Assembly (NCBI GenBank): GCA_013152415.1
Contig: JAADGI010000015.1
Location: forward strand, 124,001 to 188,000
Length of the DNA: 64,000 bases
Direction of reading: 5' to 3'
DNA from: Gammaproteobacteria bacterium
GTDB lineage: Bacteria; Pseudomonadota; Gammaproteobacteria; HyVt-429
Shown here: positions 37,203-46,116 of the stretch, one piece after another
Layout: each line of letters starts with the position of its first letter
Position numbering within the stretch: the first letter of the stretch is position 1
Program-made: the position numbers and the translations under genes
The notes under the pieces: generated by a model
What the model saw: only the letters and a program-made list of their open reading frames with translations
What the model was told of the DNA's origin: nothing
Database searches by the model: none

Positions 37203-38360
37203 ATGAAATCTGTAGTTGTCAGAAAAACCAAACGCCTTTCCAGTGGACATCTATGGGTGTTCTCCAATGAACTGGTGGAAAAACCTACCCACTTTGAGCC
37301 TGGTGAGTTAGTAGAACTCATCAACACCCAGGGTGAATTCCTGGCTATGGCCTATATCAACCCCCATAGTCTCATTGCAGCGCGTATTCTTTCCCGGCAA
37401 CGGATAAAAATAGACGCGGATTTTCTAAACCAAAGGCTTACGGATGCCATAGCCTTCCGAAAAAGGCTGTATGGCAACACAGACAGCGGTCGACTGGTAT
37501 TTGCCGAATCCGACGGTCTACCCGGGCTGATTATCGATCGATATGCAGATACTGTTGTCATTCAATCCACTACGGCGGGTATGGATCGCCTTTTGGACCC
37601 AGTGGTGGAGACCGTCAATAAACTTCTTTCCCCACGTTGTATCGTGCTGCGCAACGACACCACCATAAGACGCCTCGAAGGTGTTGCAGAATCCAAACGG
37701 ATATTAAAAGGTGAGCTTCAACCTCTGGCAGTCATTGACGAAGCCGGAGTTCAATTCGAAATAGATTGCTGGGAGGGACAGAAAACAGGGTTCTTCATGG
37801 ACCAAAGAGAAAATCGAATTGCCTTTGCAAATCTTGTCTCCACAGGGGATGGCTTGGACTTATGCAGCAACATGGGAGCGTGGGCCATACATATGGCGAA
37901 AAAAGGCGTCAAAGTAAAGTGTATCGACATCGCCCAACGTGCCATAGAACAAGTCAATCGTCAGGCCGAGCTCAATGGGCTCAGCAATCGGATACAGGCT
38001 GAATGCGCTAATGTGTTCGACCACCTCAAACAAACAGCCGCACAAAGCCACGATTACATCGTCCTCGACCCACCCGCTTTTGCCAAGAGCAAAGCCAAGA
38101 TTCGAAATGCCTTAAAGGCCTACCAAAGCATAAACGGATCTGCCATGTCAGCACTAAAGACAGGGGGGTTGTTGGCAACATCGTCTTGTTCTTACCACAT
38201 CAGTCTGCCGGATTTTATTCAGATGTTGCAACAGGCCGCCAAAGCCAGCGGTGTAAGAACACGTATTATAGAGATTCGCTCACAGGCCAAAGACCACCCT
38301 TCACTATTGGCTATGCCTGAGACGCGTTATTTAAAGTGCGTATTCTTGCAAAGGATATAG
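37203..38360 (+). CDS. rlmI: Class I SAM-dependent rRNA methyltransferase, RlmI family
   Basis: A 385-residue protein with an N-terminal PUA domain (VVRKTKRLSSGHLWVFSNEL). A Rossmann methyltransferase domain follows with GLDLCSNMGAWAIHMAKKG, the YIVLDPPAFAKSKAK catalytic loop (DPPAF), and SCSYHISLPDF. RlmI makes 5-methylcytosine at position 1962 of 23S rRNA. The family also holds other rRNA methyltransferases, so the exact site is inferred. Confidence 0.85.
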   Translation: MKSVVVRKTKRLSSGHLWVFSNELVEKPTHFEPGELVELINTQGEFLAMAYINPHSLIAARILSRQRIKIDADFLNQRLTDAIAFRKRLYGNTDSGRLVFAESDGLPGLIIDRYADTVVIQSTTAGMDRLLDPVVETVNKLLSPRCIVLRNDTTIRRLEGVAESKRILKGELQPLAVIDEAGVQFEIDCWEGQKTGFFMDQRENRIAFANLVSTGDGLDLCSNMGAWAIHMAKKGVKVKCIDIAQRAIEQVNRQAELNGLSNRIQAECANVFDHLKQTAAQSHDYIVLDPPAFAKSKAKIRNALKAYQSINGSAMSALKTGGLLATSSCSYHISLPDFIQMLQQAAKASGVRTRIIEIRSQAKDHPSLLAMPETRYLKCVFLQRI

Positions 38361-38376
38361 ACAACACCGAAATTTT

Positions 38377-38784
38377 TTATCTGAAGGGGCGCTTGACGAC
38401 CAAACCCACCGCACGACGGGTGCCCACCCCCACTTCCCAGTCTCCATAGGTATCGTACATAAGTTCAGGTAGCCTCCATACCCTGACCTCAGCATTGCCT
38501 GGAGGGTCGGCCTCATAGGCCACCGCAGATACGGAACCTAATCCCGGTGGGGGCTGATTCAGGGCCTGGATGTCGGGCAAGATAATAACCATATTTGGTG
38601 TCACACCGCTAACGGATTCCTTGGCACTTCGACGGTCGGGCTGACCGCCAGACTTCTCCTCGGCCATAACACCGTTAACACCAAACAACAAAACCAGGAT
38701 CACAAACCCAGACACCCTACGCCCAAAATGCCCTGCTTCAGACGACACCCTAGGTCTGCTACAGATATTTTGGCTGGCTATCAT
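38377..38784 (-). CDS. Exported hypothetical protein
   Basis: The ATG at 38784 (MIASQNICSRPRV...) gives 135 residues with a hydrophobic signal segment (VSGFVILVLLFGVNGVMA). The mature part is rich in proline and valine (LPDIQALNQPPPGLGSVSAVAYEADPP) and ends VGTRRAVGLVVKRPFR. No family is recognised. It is convergent with the rlmI-like gene. Confidence 0.5.
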   Translation of the reverse strand: MIASQNICSRPRVSSEAGHFGRRVSGFVILVLLFGVNGVMAEEKSGGQPDRRSAKESVSGVTPNMVIILPDIQALNQPPPGLGSVSAVAYEADPPGNAEVRVWRLPELMYDTYGDWEVGVGTRRAVGLVVKRPFR

Positions 38785-39138
38785 CGCTATCCCCAACACC
38801 CTGTGAGTACTTTCTGGTTTTTAGAGTATAGGCCACTGTCGCCCAATTTACTGCAAATAAAAGGACTATAACAACAGATCAAATTGCCCAAAAGAAACCC
38901 TGATAGCCAGAGGCTCCCAAGTTTCGGGGAGTAGGACAACCCCTGGCAGACCCACGAACGATAAGTGAGCATAAACTTCCGACAGCCGAACCGGTACCCA
39001 ACTGTCGGGCCGTCTGTCAGTTCAGCTTAGATCAGTAGATTAGGGTCTATTGCTGCACTCTTTTTCTGTGGATCTGCCCCAAAAATGCTGACGTGAACCT
39101 GAATTTATGGGTAAGATAGAAAAAAGAGGATCAAACAC
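38785..39138. other. 354-bp intergenic region
   Basis: Between the exported hypothetical protein (minus) and DUF6524 (plus), no coding frame is convincing. CCGACAG (38979-38985) and CTGTCGG (39002-39008) form a short inverted repeat that could be an operator or hairpin. Otherwise I see nothing. Confidence 0.45.
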
Positions 39139-39570
39139 ATGGCAAAAATGAACGGCAGTACAACCACATTAGGCTGGAGTGGGCTCTTGGTGCGCCTGCT
39201 GGCCGCACTCGTCCTGGTGATGGCCACCTATAACCCGGAAGAAAAATCCTATTACCACTGGGTCTCTCAAAACCTGGATAGCCTTAATGCCATTATGGCC
39301 TTCGCCGGGGTCGCACTACTGATTGGCTGGGCCATTTTTATCCGTGCCACCTTGCGTTCTCTGGGTTTGATTGGCGTTGTCCTTGCAGCGGCCTTTTTTG
39401 GCACCCTGGTATGGTTAATGGTCGAACAAGATATTGTCTCACCCAACAATATCCGTGCGTTTACCTATATCATCCTGGTTATGGTGAGCCTGGTAATAGG
39501 CATGGGCATGTCCTGGTCCTTTATCCGCCGACGCATGACAGGGCAGCTCGACGTGGACGATGTTGATTGA
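39139..39570 (+). CDS. DUF6524-like membrane protein
   Basis: A 143-residue protein with four TM helices (LLVRLLAALVLVMATYNP, AIMAFAGVALLIGWAIFI, LIGVVLAAAFFGTLVWLMV, ILVMVSLVIGMGMSWSFI) and a short acidic C-terminus. Its layout matches the DUF6524 family of small proteobacterial membrane proteins, with an opening TYNPxxxSYYHW. Function unknown. GAGG lies nine bases before the ATG. Confidence 0.72.
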   Translation: MAKMNGSTTTLGWSGLLVRLLAALVLVMATYNPEEKSYYHWVSQNLDSLNAIMAFAGVALLIGWAIFIRATLRSLGLIGVVLAAAFFGTLVWLMVEQDIVSPNNIRAFTYIILVMVSLVIGMGMSWSFIRRRMTGQLDVDDVD

Positions 39571-39609
39571 TTGGCTCTTCAGGGAAACGTGGGTATCAAG
39601 TTGACTGGG

Positions 39610-39723
39610 CTCTCGCCAAGACGCCAAGCACGCAAAGAATAACTGGATTTATTCAATTTCTACCATAAGCCGTCTTTCCCTTTGCGTGCTTGGCGTCTTG
39701 GCGTCTTGGCGTCTTGGCGAGAA
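39610..39723. repeat. GCAAAG/CTTTGC palindromic element, copy 3 (after DUF6524)
   Basis: The left arm (39610-39638, CTCTCGCCAAGACGCC then AAGCACGCAAAGAA) and right arm (39679-39723) are inverted copies. The right arm ends in a tandem of an 8-9 base unit, GGCGTCTT three times with T spacers (39702-39719), which the left arm lacks; replication slippage is the likely cause. The element lies between convergent genes. Confidence 0.85.
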
Positions 39724-39774
39724 AATCAGATCATAAATCATACACTGGGCCGTTTTAGTTGCGTACAAATGCCC

Positions 39775-41286
39775 TCAAGATAAAAACAAACGATAGGCCG
39801 GATTATCGGTTTCATCCACATAGGCGTAACCGAGGGTCTTCAGAAATTTTTGGAATGCCCGTGCGTCCTTGGGCGGTACCTGCATCCCCACCAACACCCG
39901 GCCAAAATCTGCACCGTGGTTTCGATAGTGAAATAGACTGATGTTCCAGGTTTGACCCATCTTGGTCAGAAAATTCAATAAGGCACCGGGTCGCTCCGGG
40001 AACTCAAAACGATAGACAATCTCGTGGTCCGTGGGGGCATGCCCACCCACCAAATGGCGAACATGGACTTTGGCCATTTCGTTATCGGTAAGATCCAATG
40101 TGCTGTAGCCATGGGCCTTGAGTTTCTTTATCAGCACCTTCAACTCATCACCATCGCTAATCTGGATACCCGTAAAGACGTGGGCCTCGGCAGCACCTGC
40201 ATAACGATAATTAAACTCTGTGATACCCCGCTTACCAATGAGAGAGCAGAAGCGCCGAAAGCTGCCCAGCTGCTCCGGAATAGTCACTGCCAATACCGCC
40301 TCACGCCGTTCACCCAACTCTGCCCGTTCCGATACATGGCGCAACTGGTCAAAGTTCATGTTGGCGCCCGAAGTCAGGGCCACAAATTCCCTGGAAGAAA
40401 CCTGCCTTTTGCCTACATACTTCTTCAGTCCGGCCACGGCCAAGGCACCGGCAGGCTCCATGATGGTACGGGTATCTTCAAAGATATCTTTAATGGCAGC
40501 ACAAATCTCATCGGTACTTACACAAATAATCTCATCTACTAATTTGCGCACCAAAGAAAAGGTTTCTTTCCCTACCTGTCGTACTGCCACGCCATCGGCA
40601 AAGATGCCCACTTGGTCTAACTTCACCCGACGTCTGGCCTTGAGTGATTGATACATGGCATCGGCATCGGCAGGTTCCACGCCAATAATCTTCACCCCCT
40701 TGTGGACCGCCTTCACATAGGCAGCGATACCCGAGATCAGACCACCGCCACCCACCGGAACAAATATGGCATCCAGGCCACCCTTGTGCTGCTTGATGAT
40801 CTCCTGCCCAATGGTCCCCTGCCCGGCAATGACATCCGGGTCATCGTAGGGATGGATGAAGGTCAAACCCTTTTGCTTGACGTACACCTTACGGGCATGG
40901 GTGTAGGCAGCATCATAATTGTCGCCGTGCAAAACCACCTTGCCCCCAAGATTACGTACCGCATCAACCTTGATCTGTGGGGTGGTTTCCGGCATGACGA
41001 TCACCGCACTACACCCCAAAACATTGGCGGAAAGGGCCACACCCTGGGCATGGTTGCCGGCCGAGGCGGTCACCACCCCCTTGTCCAGGCGTGCGGCACT
41101 GAGGTGGGCCATCTTGTTATAAGCCCCACGGAGCTTGAAGGAGAACACAGACTGTTCGTCCTCACGCTTGAGCCACACATGGTTATCCAGTCGGCGCGAC
41201 AGGTTAGCCGCATAGTCCAGGGGCGTCTCCTCGGCCACGTCATAGACCCGGGCAGTCAGTATTTTTTGCAGGTAATTAATCTTCAT
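39775..41286 (-). CDS. ilvA: Threonine ammonia-lyase, biosynthetic
   Basis: The ATG at 41286 (MKINYLQKILTARVYDVAEETPLD) gives 503 residues. The PLP lysine is in SVFSFKLRGAYNKM, and the glycine-rich phosphate loop is PVGGGGLISGIAAYVKA. Two ACT-like regulatory domains follow at the C-terminus (LAVTIPEQLGSFRRFC..., EIVYRFEFPERPGALLNFL). It deaminates threonine to 2-oxobutanoate for isoleucine synthesis, with feedback inhibition by isoleucine expected from the ACT pair. Confidence 0.95.
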   Translation of the reverse strand: MKINYLQKILTARVYDVAEETPLDYAANLSRRLDNHVWLKREDEQSVFSFKLRGAYNKMAHLSAARLDKGVVTASAGNHAQGVALSANVLGCSAVIVMPETTPQIKVDAVRNLGGKVVLHGDNYDAAYTHARKVYVKQKGLTFIHPYDDPDVIAGQGTIGQEIIKQHKGGLDAIFVPVGGGGLISGIAAYVKAVHKGVKIIGVEPADADAMYQSLKARRRVKLDQVGIFADGVAVRQVGKETFSLVRKLVDEIICVSTDEICAAIKDIFEDTRTIMEPAGALAVAGLKKYVGKRQVSSREFVALTSGANMNFDQLRHVSERAELGERREAVLAVTIPEQLGSFRRFCSLIGKRGITEFNYRYAGAAEAHVFTGIQISDGDELKVLIKKLKAHGYSTLDLTDNEMAKVHVRHLVGGHAPTDHEIVYRFEFPERPGALLNFLTKMGQTWNISLFHYRNHGADFGRVLVGMQVPPKDARAFQKFLKTLGYAYVDETDNPAYRLFLS

Positions 41287-41432
41287 GGGGACAAAATAAC
41301 AATTACACGGCATAAAGTCAGTGTTTCTATGGATCTATCTTTTCAAACCCACTGGGCCCGGCCCGATCACTTTGGCCTTAAACCAATTTTGGTAGTATCC
41401 TTTGCGCCCTTGATTTGACGGAGTTATCAGGC

Positions 41433-42089
41433 ATGACCCAAGACGAAAAGAAACAGGCCGTGGCAGAAGCAGCCCTGGAGTATGTTGAGAGTGGTACGGT
41501 TATTGGTGTGGGCACAGGCTCCACGGCCAATTTCTTTATCGACGGCTTGGGCCGCATTAAAGGCAAGCTCGACGGTGCAGTAGCCAGCTCCGAGGCCACC
41601 GCCGAGCGACTCAAACAAAATGGGATACCGGTGCTGGACCTCAATGCCACCGGCGGCCTTGCCCTGTACGTCGACGGCGCCGATGAATCCAATCGCTATC
41701 TTCACCTGATTAAGGGTGGGGGCGGCGCACTGACTCGAGAGAAAATCGTCGCCGCCGCCAGCGAGAAATTCGTCTGTATTGCCGACGACAGCAAATTGGT
41801 GGATGTCCTGGGGACCTTCCCCTTACCCATCGAGGTCATCCCCCTGGCCCGCAGTTATGTGGCCCGACAGATTGTACAACTCGGCGGCACACCGGTGCTG
41901 CGAGAAGGTTTCACCACCGATAACGGCAATATCATTCTTGATGTCCATAATCTGGAAATCCTGAATCCAGCAGAAATAGAGGAGAACCTCGACCGCATCG
42001 TCGGCGTTGTGACCAATGGCCTGTTTGCCAAACGCCCGGCGGATGTCTTGTTGCTCGGTGGAGACAGTGGTGTGACCAAACTGGACTAA
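41433..42089 (+). CDS. rpiA: Ribose-5-phosphate isomerase A
   Basis: The ATG at 41433 gives 218 residues ([18 protein letters not shown]). Hallmarks are [42 protein letters not shown] and the tail [18 protein letters not shown]. It interconverts ribose 5-phosphate and ribulose 5-phosphate. It is divergent from ilvA, as in E. coli relatives. Confidence 0.96.
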   Translation: MTQDEKKQAVAEAALEYVESGTVIGVGTGSTANFFIDGLGRIKGKLDGAVASSEATAERLKQNGIPVLDLNATGGLALYVDGADESNRYLHLIKGGGGALTREKIVAAASEKFVCIADDSKLVDVLGTFPLPIEVIPLARSYVARQIVQLGGTPVLREGFTTDNGNIILDVHNLEILNPAEIEENLDRIVGVVTNGLFAKRPADVLLLGGDSGVTKLD

Positions 42090-42147
42090 GGAACCCTGAT
42101 TGAAAAATGGGACCAAATGTATTGCTGCCCCATCAACTCGCCCCGTC

Positions 42148-42168
42148 ATGCCGGACTAGATCCGGCAT
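42148..42168. repeat. Short palindrome ATGCCGGA-ctaga-TCCGGCAT
   Basis: A perfect 8-bp inverted repeat with a 5-base loop, with GTC before it and CCAG after it. It is the GTCATGCCGGA...TCCGGCATCCAG word common in dispersed proteobacterial repeats. About 60 bases after rpiA, it may also act as a terminator hairpin. Confidence 0.5.
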
Positions 42169-42255
42169 CCAGTAGCTTGTCGAAAAAATGGATTTCAGAT
42201 CAAGCCCGGAATGGTAAATACTTGTCGTTTTCCAGCTAAGCCTCTACCTTTGTGC

Positions 42256-43422
42256 ATGAGAAACAGCCACTTCAAAACTATTCTCCTCTTGGCAGTTGGG
42301 ACCTTAGTGGCTTGTGAGGCCGAAAATAACAGTACATCACACACAGGATCTACTCAAAACACTATCCTGGAGAAACCTGTTGAACCAAAGGCAATCTCTC
42401 CCGCCCCAGTTCCTGGGCCTCCCAACACAAAGACTAAAAGTAATTCTCCATCACTGGTTACATTGCTTCAACAGAGTAAATACGAACAGGCCATTGAGCT
42501 CTACAACCAGGCCTACTCCAGTAGCGATGCCGTTCTTGCCAAAACCCTGCGTGGCCAAATATTCAGTTATGCAGACAATCTGATAGGCAACAAAAAATAC
42601 GACAGTGCGGCAAGCTTACTCACTGTCTATAGTGCTGCGTTTATCCAGGATGTAGCCGCCCTCTCTTATCTGGCCAAAGTGCAAAATACCCTGACCCAAA
42701 CTAACAAAGAAATTGAGACACTCTATCAGGCACTTTCTCTGGAACACCGTGAGCAGCAACGCCAGGACCTGCGCCGACGCCTGAACCTTGCCGTCACCGC
42801 ACAAGCCTTTGTGATTAAAAGTCAGCAAGGTGACCACGCAGTAGTGGCTTTCTATGAGGCCCTAAATCAACGCGACCCCAACCATTCCCTTTACATCGTC
42901 AAACTGGCCGAGGCCTACCTCATAACAGACCGTTACCAGGAGGCCCTGCACATCCTTTCCAATAATGCTTTAGATGAAAAATGGCAGATTGCCGGCAACC
43001 ATCTACGGGCAGCGGCAGAGAAACTACGCGACTCACAAGACAGCACCCCTTTAACAATCCCGTTAATCCCCTACGGTAATGGCTTCGCAATCAACGCCAC
43101 TGTAGACGGTCGTTATGCCATAAGATTATTAATCGATACCGGCGCCACCATGACAGTAATTCGCCCAAGCCTCGCGGACTTAATCAACGCACCCACACCC
43201 CAACACAGCACCGTCTTTCAAACCGCAAATGGATCGGTACGTGCGCCCATCATAAAACTAGACTCATTGAGTCTGGGCGATGCGCAGGTCAAAGACCTGG
43301 AGGTGGCAGTCATGCCGCTACCGGAACTGGGAAATTTTGATGGTCTTCTGGGCATGAACTATCTGCGGCACTACCGTTTCACCCTAAGCCAAAAAGAACG
43401 CCTGCTGTACTTGACGAAGTGA
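42256..43422 (+). CDS. Lipoprotein with TPR-like region and retropepsin-like aspartic protease domain
   Basis: The ATG at 42256 (MRNSHFKTILLLAVGTLVAC) opens a lipobox ending at Cys20. A helical repeat-like region (about 70-255) follows. The C-terminal domain has LLIDTGATMTVIRPSLA with the catalytic Asp near residue 294, and GLLGMNYLRHYRFTL. This is the clan AA, TIGR02281-type bacterial retropepsin. It is probably anchored in the periplasm. The substrate is unknown. 388 residues. Confidence 0.85.
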   Translation: MRNSHFKTILLLAVGTLVACEAENNSTSHTGSTQNTILEKPVEPKAISPAPVPGPPNTKTKSNSPSLVTLLQQSKYEQAIELYNQAYSSSDAVLAKTLRGQIFSYADNLIGNKKYDSAASLLTVYSAAFIQDVAALSYLAKVQNTLTQTNKEIETLYQALSLEHREQQRQDLRRRLNLAVTAQAFVIKSQQGDHAVVAFYEALNQRDPNHSLYIVKLAEAYLITDRYQEALHILSNNALDEKWQIAGNHLRAAAEKLRDSQDSTPLTIPLIPYGNGFAINATVDGRYAIRLLIDTGATMTVIRPSLADLINAPTPQHSTVFQTANGSVRAPIIKLDSLSLGDAQVKDLEVAVMPLPELGNFDGLLGMNYLRHYRFTLSQKERLLYLTK

Positions 43423-43469
43423 CCCAGCTAGTTAGATGTTGCAGACTCTCGATGCTCTGGAAAAACGCA

Positions 43470-43500
43470 GTGGCCGCAAAGGCGCAAAGACGCGGAGAAA
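43470..43500. repeat. Single left arm of the GCAAAG element, at the R-M island border
   Basis: GTGGCCGCAAAGGCGCAAAG then ACGCGGAGAA matches the left arms of the intact copies. No right arm follows within 100 bases. Its partner in orientation is at 46117-46149, beyond the R-M genes. Confidence 0.75.
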
Positions 43501-43694
43501 TAATTATCGGAAGGCTGAGAAAAACCCAACAAAGTCAACAACCTTAGCTCTTCAGGACTATTTATGGGTTAGAATGGGCCGACTGAATTAAAGATGTCCT
43601 GGAATACACAGAATACGAAACGCACTGGTATACACTAACAACCGGCTCTACGGGATATACGGCCCATGGGCCAAGATGTTGGGCGTAAAAAATA

Positions 43695-44462
43695 ATGAAT
43701 AACGATAAACGACGGATTATTGAATCATTAGTGCAGACAATACCAGAATTAACCGCTGGTCAGTTACACTGGATTCATCGTGTAGTCTCAGTTTACTCTG
43801 CTGACCACAAATTCATCCTAAATGAGAGCGACTTGTTCGATGAATCCACTATTCAGAATTTCGGCGATGCTATGCGAGTTCATCATAGTTTCTCGTCGGA
43901 ACCATTTAGTAAAGATAAATTTGAGTACGTTCTCGTTAATGTCCTAAAAATGAGCGGTCATAAGGCTGAACTTGCCCCAAAGGGCAATCCTGGCCATGAC
44001 GCAACAGTTGATGGTATTCAATTATCATTAAAAACACAGGCTGATAAAAATATAAAAGAAGATACCCTATGGATCAGTAAATTTATGGAATTAGGAAAAG
44101 GAAACTGGGGTGATGACCCCAGTGATCTTAAAGGTTTACGCGACCAGTTTTTACGACATATGGCGGGCTATGAAAAAATACTTAGCCTCCGAACTGTAAG
44201 GAAGGCCCCTAACTGGAAATATGAGCTTATTGAAATACCAATCAACGTTCTACAACTCGCCCGTGGGGGCGAGTTGGAAATGAAAATAAATAGCAAACAA
44301 TACCCGAAGCCCGGGTATTGTTATGTGCGCAATGAACACGGAAAAATTATCTTCAATCTATACTTTGATGGCGGTGGCGAGAGAAAGTTGCAGATAAAAA
44401 ATCTGGATAAAAATTACTGTCGAGTTCATGCGACATGGGAATTTTTTATACCTCAGGAATAA
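43695..44462 (+). CDS. SmaI-family type II restriction endonuclease
   Basis: A 255-residue protein that resembles R.SmaI (recognises CCCGGG) along its length as I remember it. Shared blocks are GNPGHDATVDGIQLSLKT, WISKFMELGKGNW, HMAGYEKILSLR, and NSKQYPKPGYCYV. D102, and S111-x-K113, fit a PD-(D/E)xK-type site. The C-terminus overlaps that of the convergent methyltransferase by 17 bases. That the recognition sequence is CCCGGG is inferred from the similarity. Confidence 0.8.
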   Translation: MNNDKRRIIESLVQTIPELTAGQLHWIHRVVSVYSADHKFILNESDLFDESTIQNFGDAMRVHHSFSSEPFSKDKFEYVLVNVLKMSGHKAELAPKGNPGHDATVDGIQLSLKTQADKNIKEDTLWISKFMELGKGNWGDDPSDLKGLRDQFLRHMAGYEKILSLRTVRKAPNWKYELIEIPINVLQLARGGELEMKINSKQYPKPGYCYVRNEHGKIIFNLYFDGGGERKLQIKNLDKNYCRVHATWEFFIPQE

Positions 44463-45333
44463 GGGCTACTTGTACTATTTCTGATCTCCTGTCTGCAATG
44501 TCTAAATACTCATCGTTCAATTCTATGCCGACACACCGTCTACCTAGTTCTTTAGTAACAATTCCAACCGTGCCTGCCCCATAAAAAGGATCAAGAACAA
44601 CATCATCCGCACGACTGCCAGCTAAAATGCACGGTCTAATCAAAGCCTTAGGAAATACAGCAAAGTGTGCTTCTGGGCATGGTTCAGTATTTATCGACCA
44701 TACCGTCCTCTTATTCTTTAGCCCATTGCCATTTGTCGTGCTCTCCTTAATTGCATCCTGATCAAAATAGTATCGTTCAGATTTTGAGAACATAAAAAGA
44801 TACTCGTGCGCAACTGTTAATCTATCTTTTACGCTTTCGGGCTGACAGTTCGGTTTGTTCCAGATAATATCATTACGAAGATACCAACCATCTTTTTGGC
44901 ACTCAAGCGCCAAGAGCCAAGCCACGCCAATCAAGTCTTTTTTCTTCAGTCCAGGCGGGGTCGGTGGACGATATGACATCGCTCGACCCTTATTCTTATC
45001 GTCCGAATCCCTCCATTTTCTGCCACCAGATGAATAAGTGTTGCCAATATTTAGCCAGAACGTGCCATCAGCTTTTAATACTCTACGAACCTCACGAAAC
45101 ACCTCTACAAGATGTCCAATATATTGGTATAAATCAGGCTCGGCACCAATTTGATTTTCAATACCATAATCCCTTACCCCCCAGTAGGGAGGTGACGTTA
45201 CTACGCATTGAAAAGTATCATCCGGTAGCTCGTGAATTAGGTCTCGCGTATCCCCATGCAGCGCAACAATAGGCTTACACTTGGTTGGTAGACTAATACC
45301 AGCTTTAGAGGCTCTTTTTAGGGCTATAGCCAT
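44446..45333 (-). CDS. DNA methyltransferase of the SmaI-like system (N4-cytosine type)
   Basis: A 295-residue beta-class amino methyltransferase. The catalytic motif TSPPYWG (residues 46-52) comes first, and the SAM-binding motif DPFYGAGT (about 243-250) comes near the C-terminus. TSPPY with this order points to N4-cytosine methylation, as in M.SmaI. It is tail-to-tail with the endonuclease. The small HTH gene follows upstream at 45374. Confidence 0.88.
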   Translation of the reverse strand: MAIALKRASKAGISLPTKCKPIVALHGDTRDLIHELPDDTFQCVVTSPPYWGVRDYGIENQIGAEPDLYQYIGHLVEVFREVRRVLKADGTFWLNIGNTYSSGGRKWRDSDDKNKGRAMSYRPPTPPGLKKKDLIGVAWLLALECQKDGWYLRNDIIWNKPNCQPESVKDRLTVAHEYLFMFSKSERYYFDQDAIKESTTNGNGLKNKRTVWSINTEPCPEAHFAVFPKALIRPCILAGSRADDVVLDPFYGAGTVGIVTKELGRRCVGIELNDEYLDIADRRSEIVQVALIPEV

Positions 45334-45373
45334 AGTTTACAGTGTGACATATTCCTAACGCATACGCAAGAGA

Positions 45374-45568
45374 TTATTGCCCTTTTTTGGGCCGCCCCCG
45401 CTTCTTTTTTCCGTGTTTTGAAAATTCGGCTAGTGTGCTCTCCTTAATCATGTGGTCTCTACCATATTTTTCGGACTCTAGGCGCTCCTCAGCAATATAC
45501 TGCCGAACTCTTGATGGTGTTACACCAAGATACTTGGCCGCATCTTCTGTTGTAAAATACTTGCTCAT
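45374..45568 (-). CDS. Small HTH protein with basic tail, possible R-M controller
   Basis: A 64-residue excisionase/MerR-like helix-turn-helix (FTTEDAAKYLGVTPSRVRQYIAEERLESEKYG) ending in an AT-hook-like KKRGRPKKGQ. It is 40 bp upstream of the methyltransferase on the same strand, and diverges from the ribbon-helix-helix gene. Many R-M systems carry a small control protein, but those are usually of another HTH type, so control of the R-M genes is inference. Confidence 0.7.
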   Translation of the reverse strand: MSKYFTTEDAAKYLGVTPSRVRQYIAEERLESEKYGRDHMIKESTLAEFSKHGKKKRGRPKKGQ

Positions 45569-45573
45569 ACGTT

Positions 45574-45978
45574 ATGAATAATATTAGGTTCAGCATCATG
45601 TTTCAACCCATATGCGTCCAACAATGTGCTACAGCGGACTCAAAAGAAAAACTGAGCCAGAAAACAATTAATGCTCACACTTTAAATGCCACTATGAAAA
45701 TTGAGGCCCTCAAAAAGCGGCTAGACCGAAATAGACCGATGATGTCTGTTACTTTACGGGTGCCAGAAGATGTTGTTGAAGATTTAAAACGCATTGCACC
45801 CTTGCTTGGATTTTCAGGCTATCAACCATTGTTACGTACTTATGTAGGCCAAGGTCTCCGAAAAGATTTAGAGCATCTGGATGACGATAAAGTATCTGCA
45901 TTAGTATCAAGCTTAAAACGACATGGTGTTAGTGAGGAAATAATTGAAGAAGCAATTGCAGAAGCGATTCACGGTTAG
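45574..45978 (+). CDS. Ribbon-helix-helix-type protein, orphan
   Basis: The conserved part starts at about ATG 45694 (MKIEALKKRLDRNRPMMSVTLRVPEDVVEDLKRIA); that gives 94 residues. The start at 45574 adds 40 poorly folded-looking residues. PMMSVTLRVPEDVVEDLKRIAPLLG resembles the BrnA/CopG ribbon-helix-helix core. The toxin partner expected for an antitoxin is not next to it. A DNA-binding regulator of the island is the alternative. Confidence 0.6.
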   Translation: MNNIRFSIMFQPICVQQCATADSKEKLSQKTINAHTLNATMKIEALKKRLDRNRPMMSVTLRVPEDVVEDLKRIAPLLGFSGYQPLLRTYVGQGLRKDLEHLDDDKVSALVSSLKRHGVSEEIIEEAIAEAIHG

Positions 45979-46116
45979 GCACAACAACCGTATTGAGTCG
46001 TTCACTAAATATGATGGAAATTGACGATCATTAAGACAAAAATTGAATATGACCCGAAATAGCCGCACGCGATGTTTTGATATTCACGGTCAGGAGACCG
46101 CTCCTACAGTGGATCC

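Noticed and set aside
38787-38972. 61-codon minus-strand frame upstream of the exported hypothetical gene
   Set aside because: Low-complexity hydrophobic/cysteine mix, no ribosome site, overlaps the neighbouring gene start.
45970-45985. GTTAGGC at the end of the RHH gene, resembling an integron attC core
   Set aside because: No matching RYYYAAC partner with the usual imperfect palindrome, genes in both orientations, and no integrase; a 7-base word alone is not evidence.
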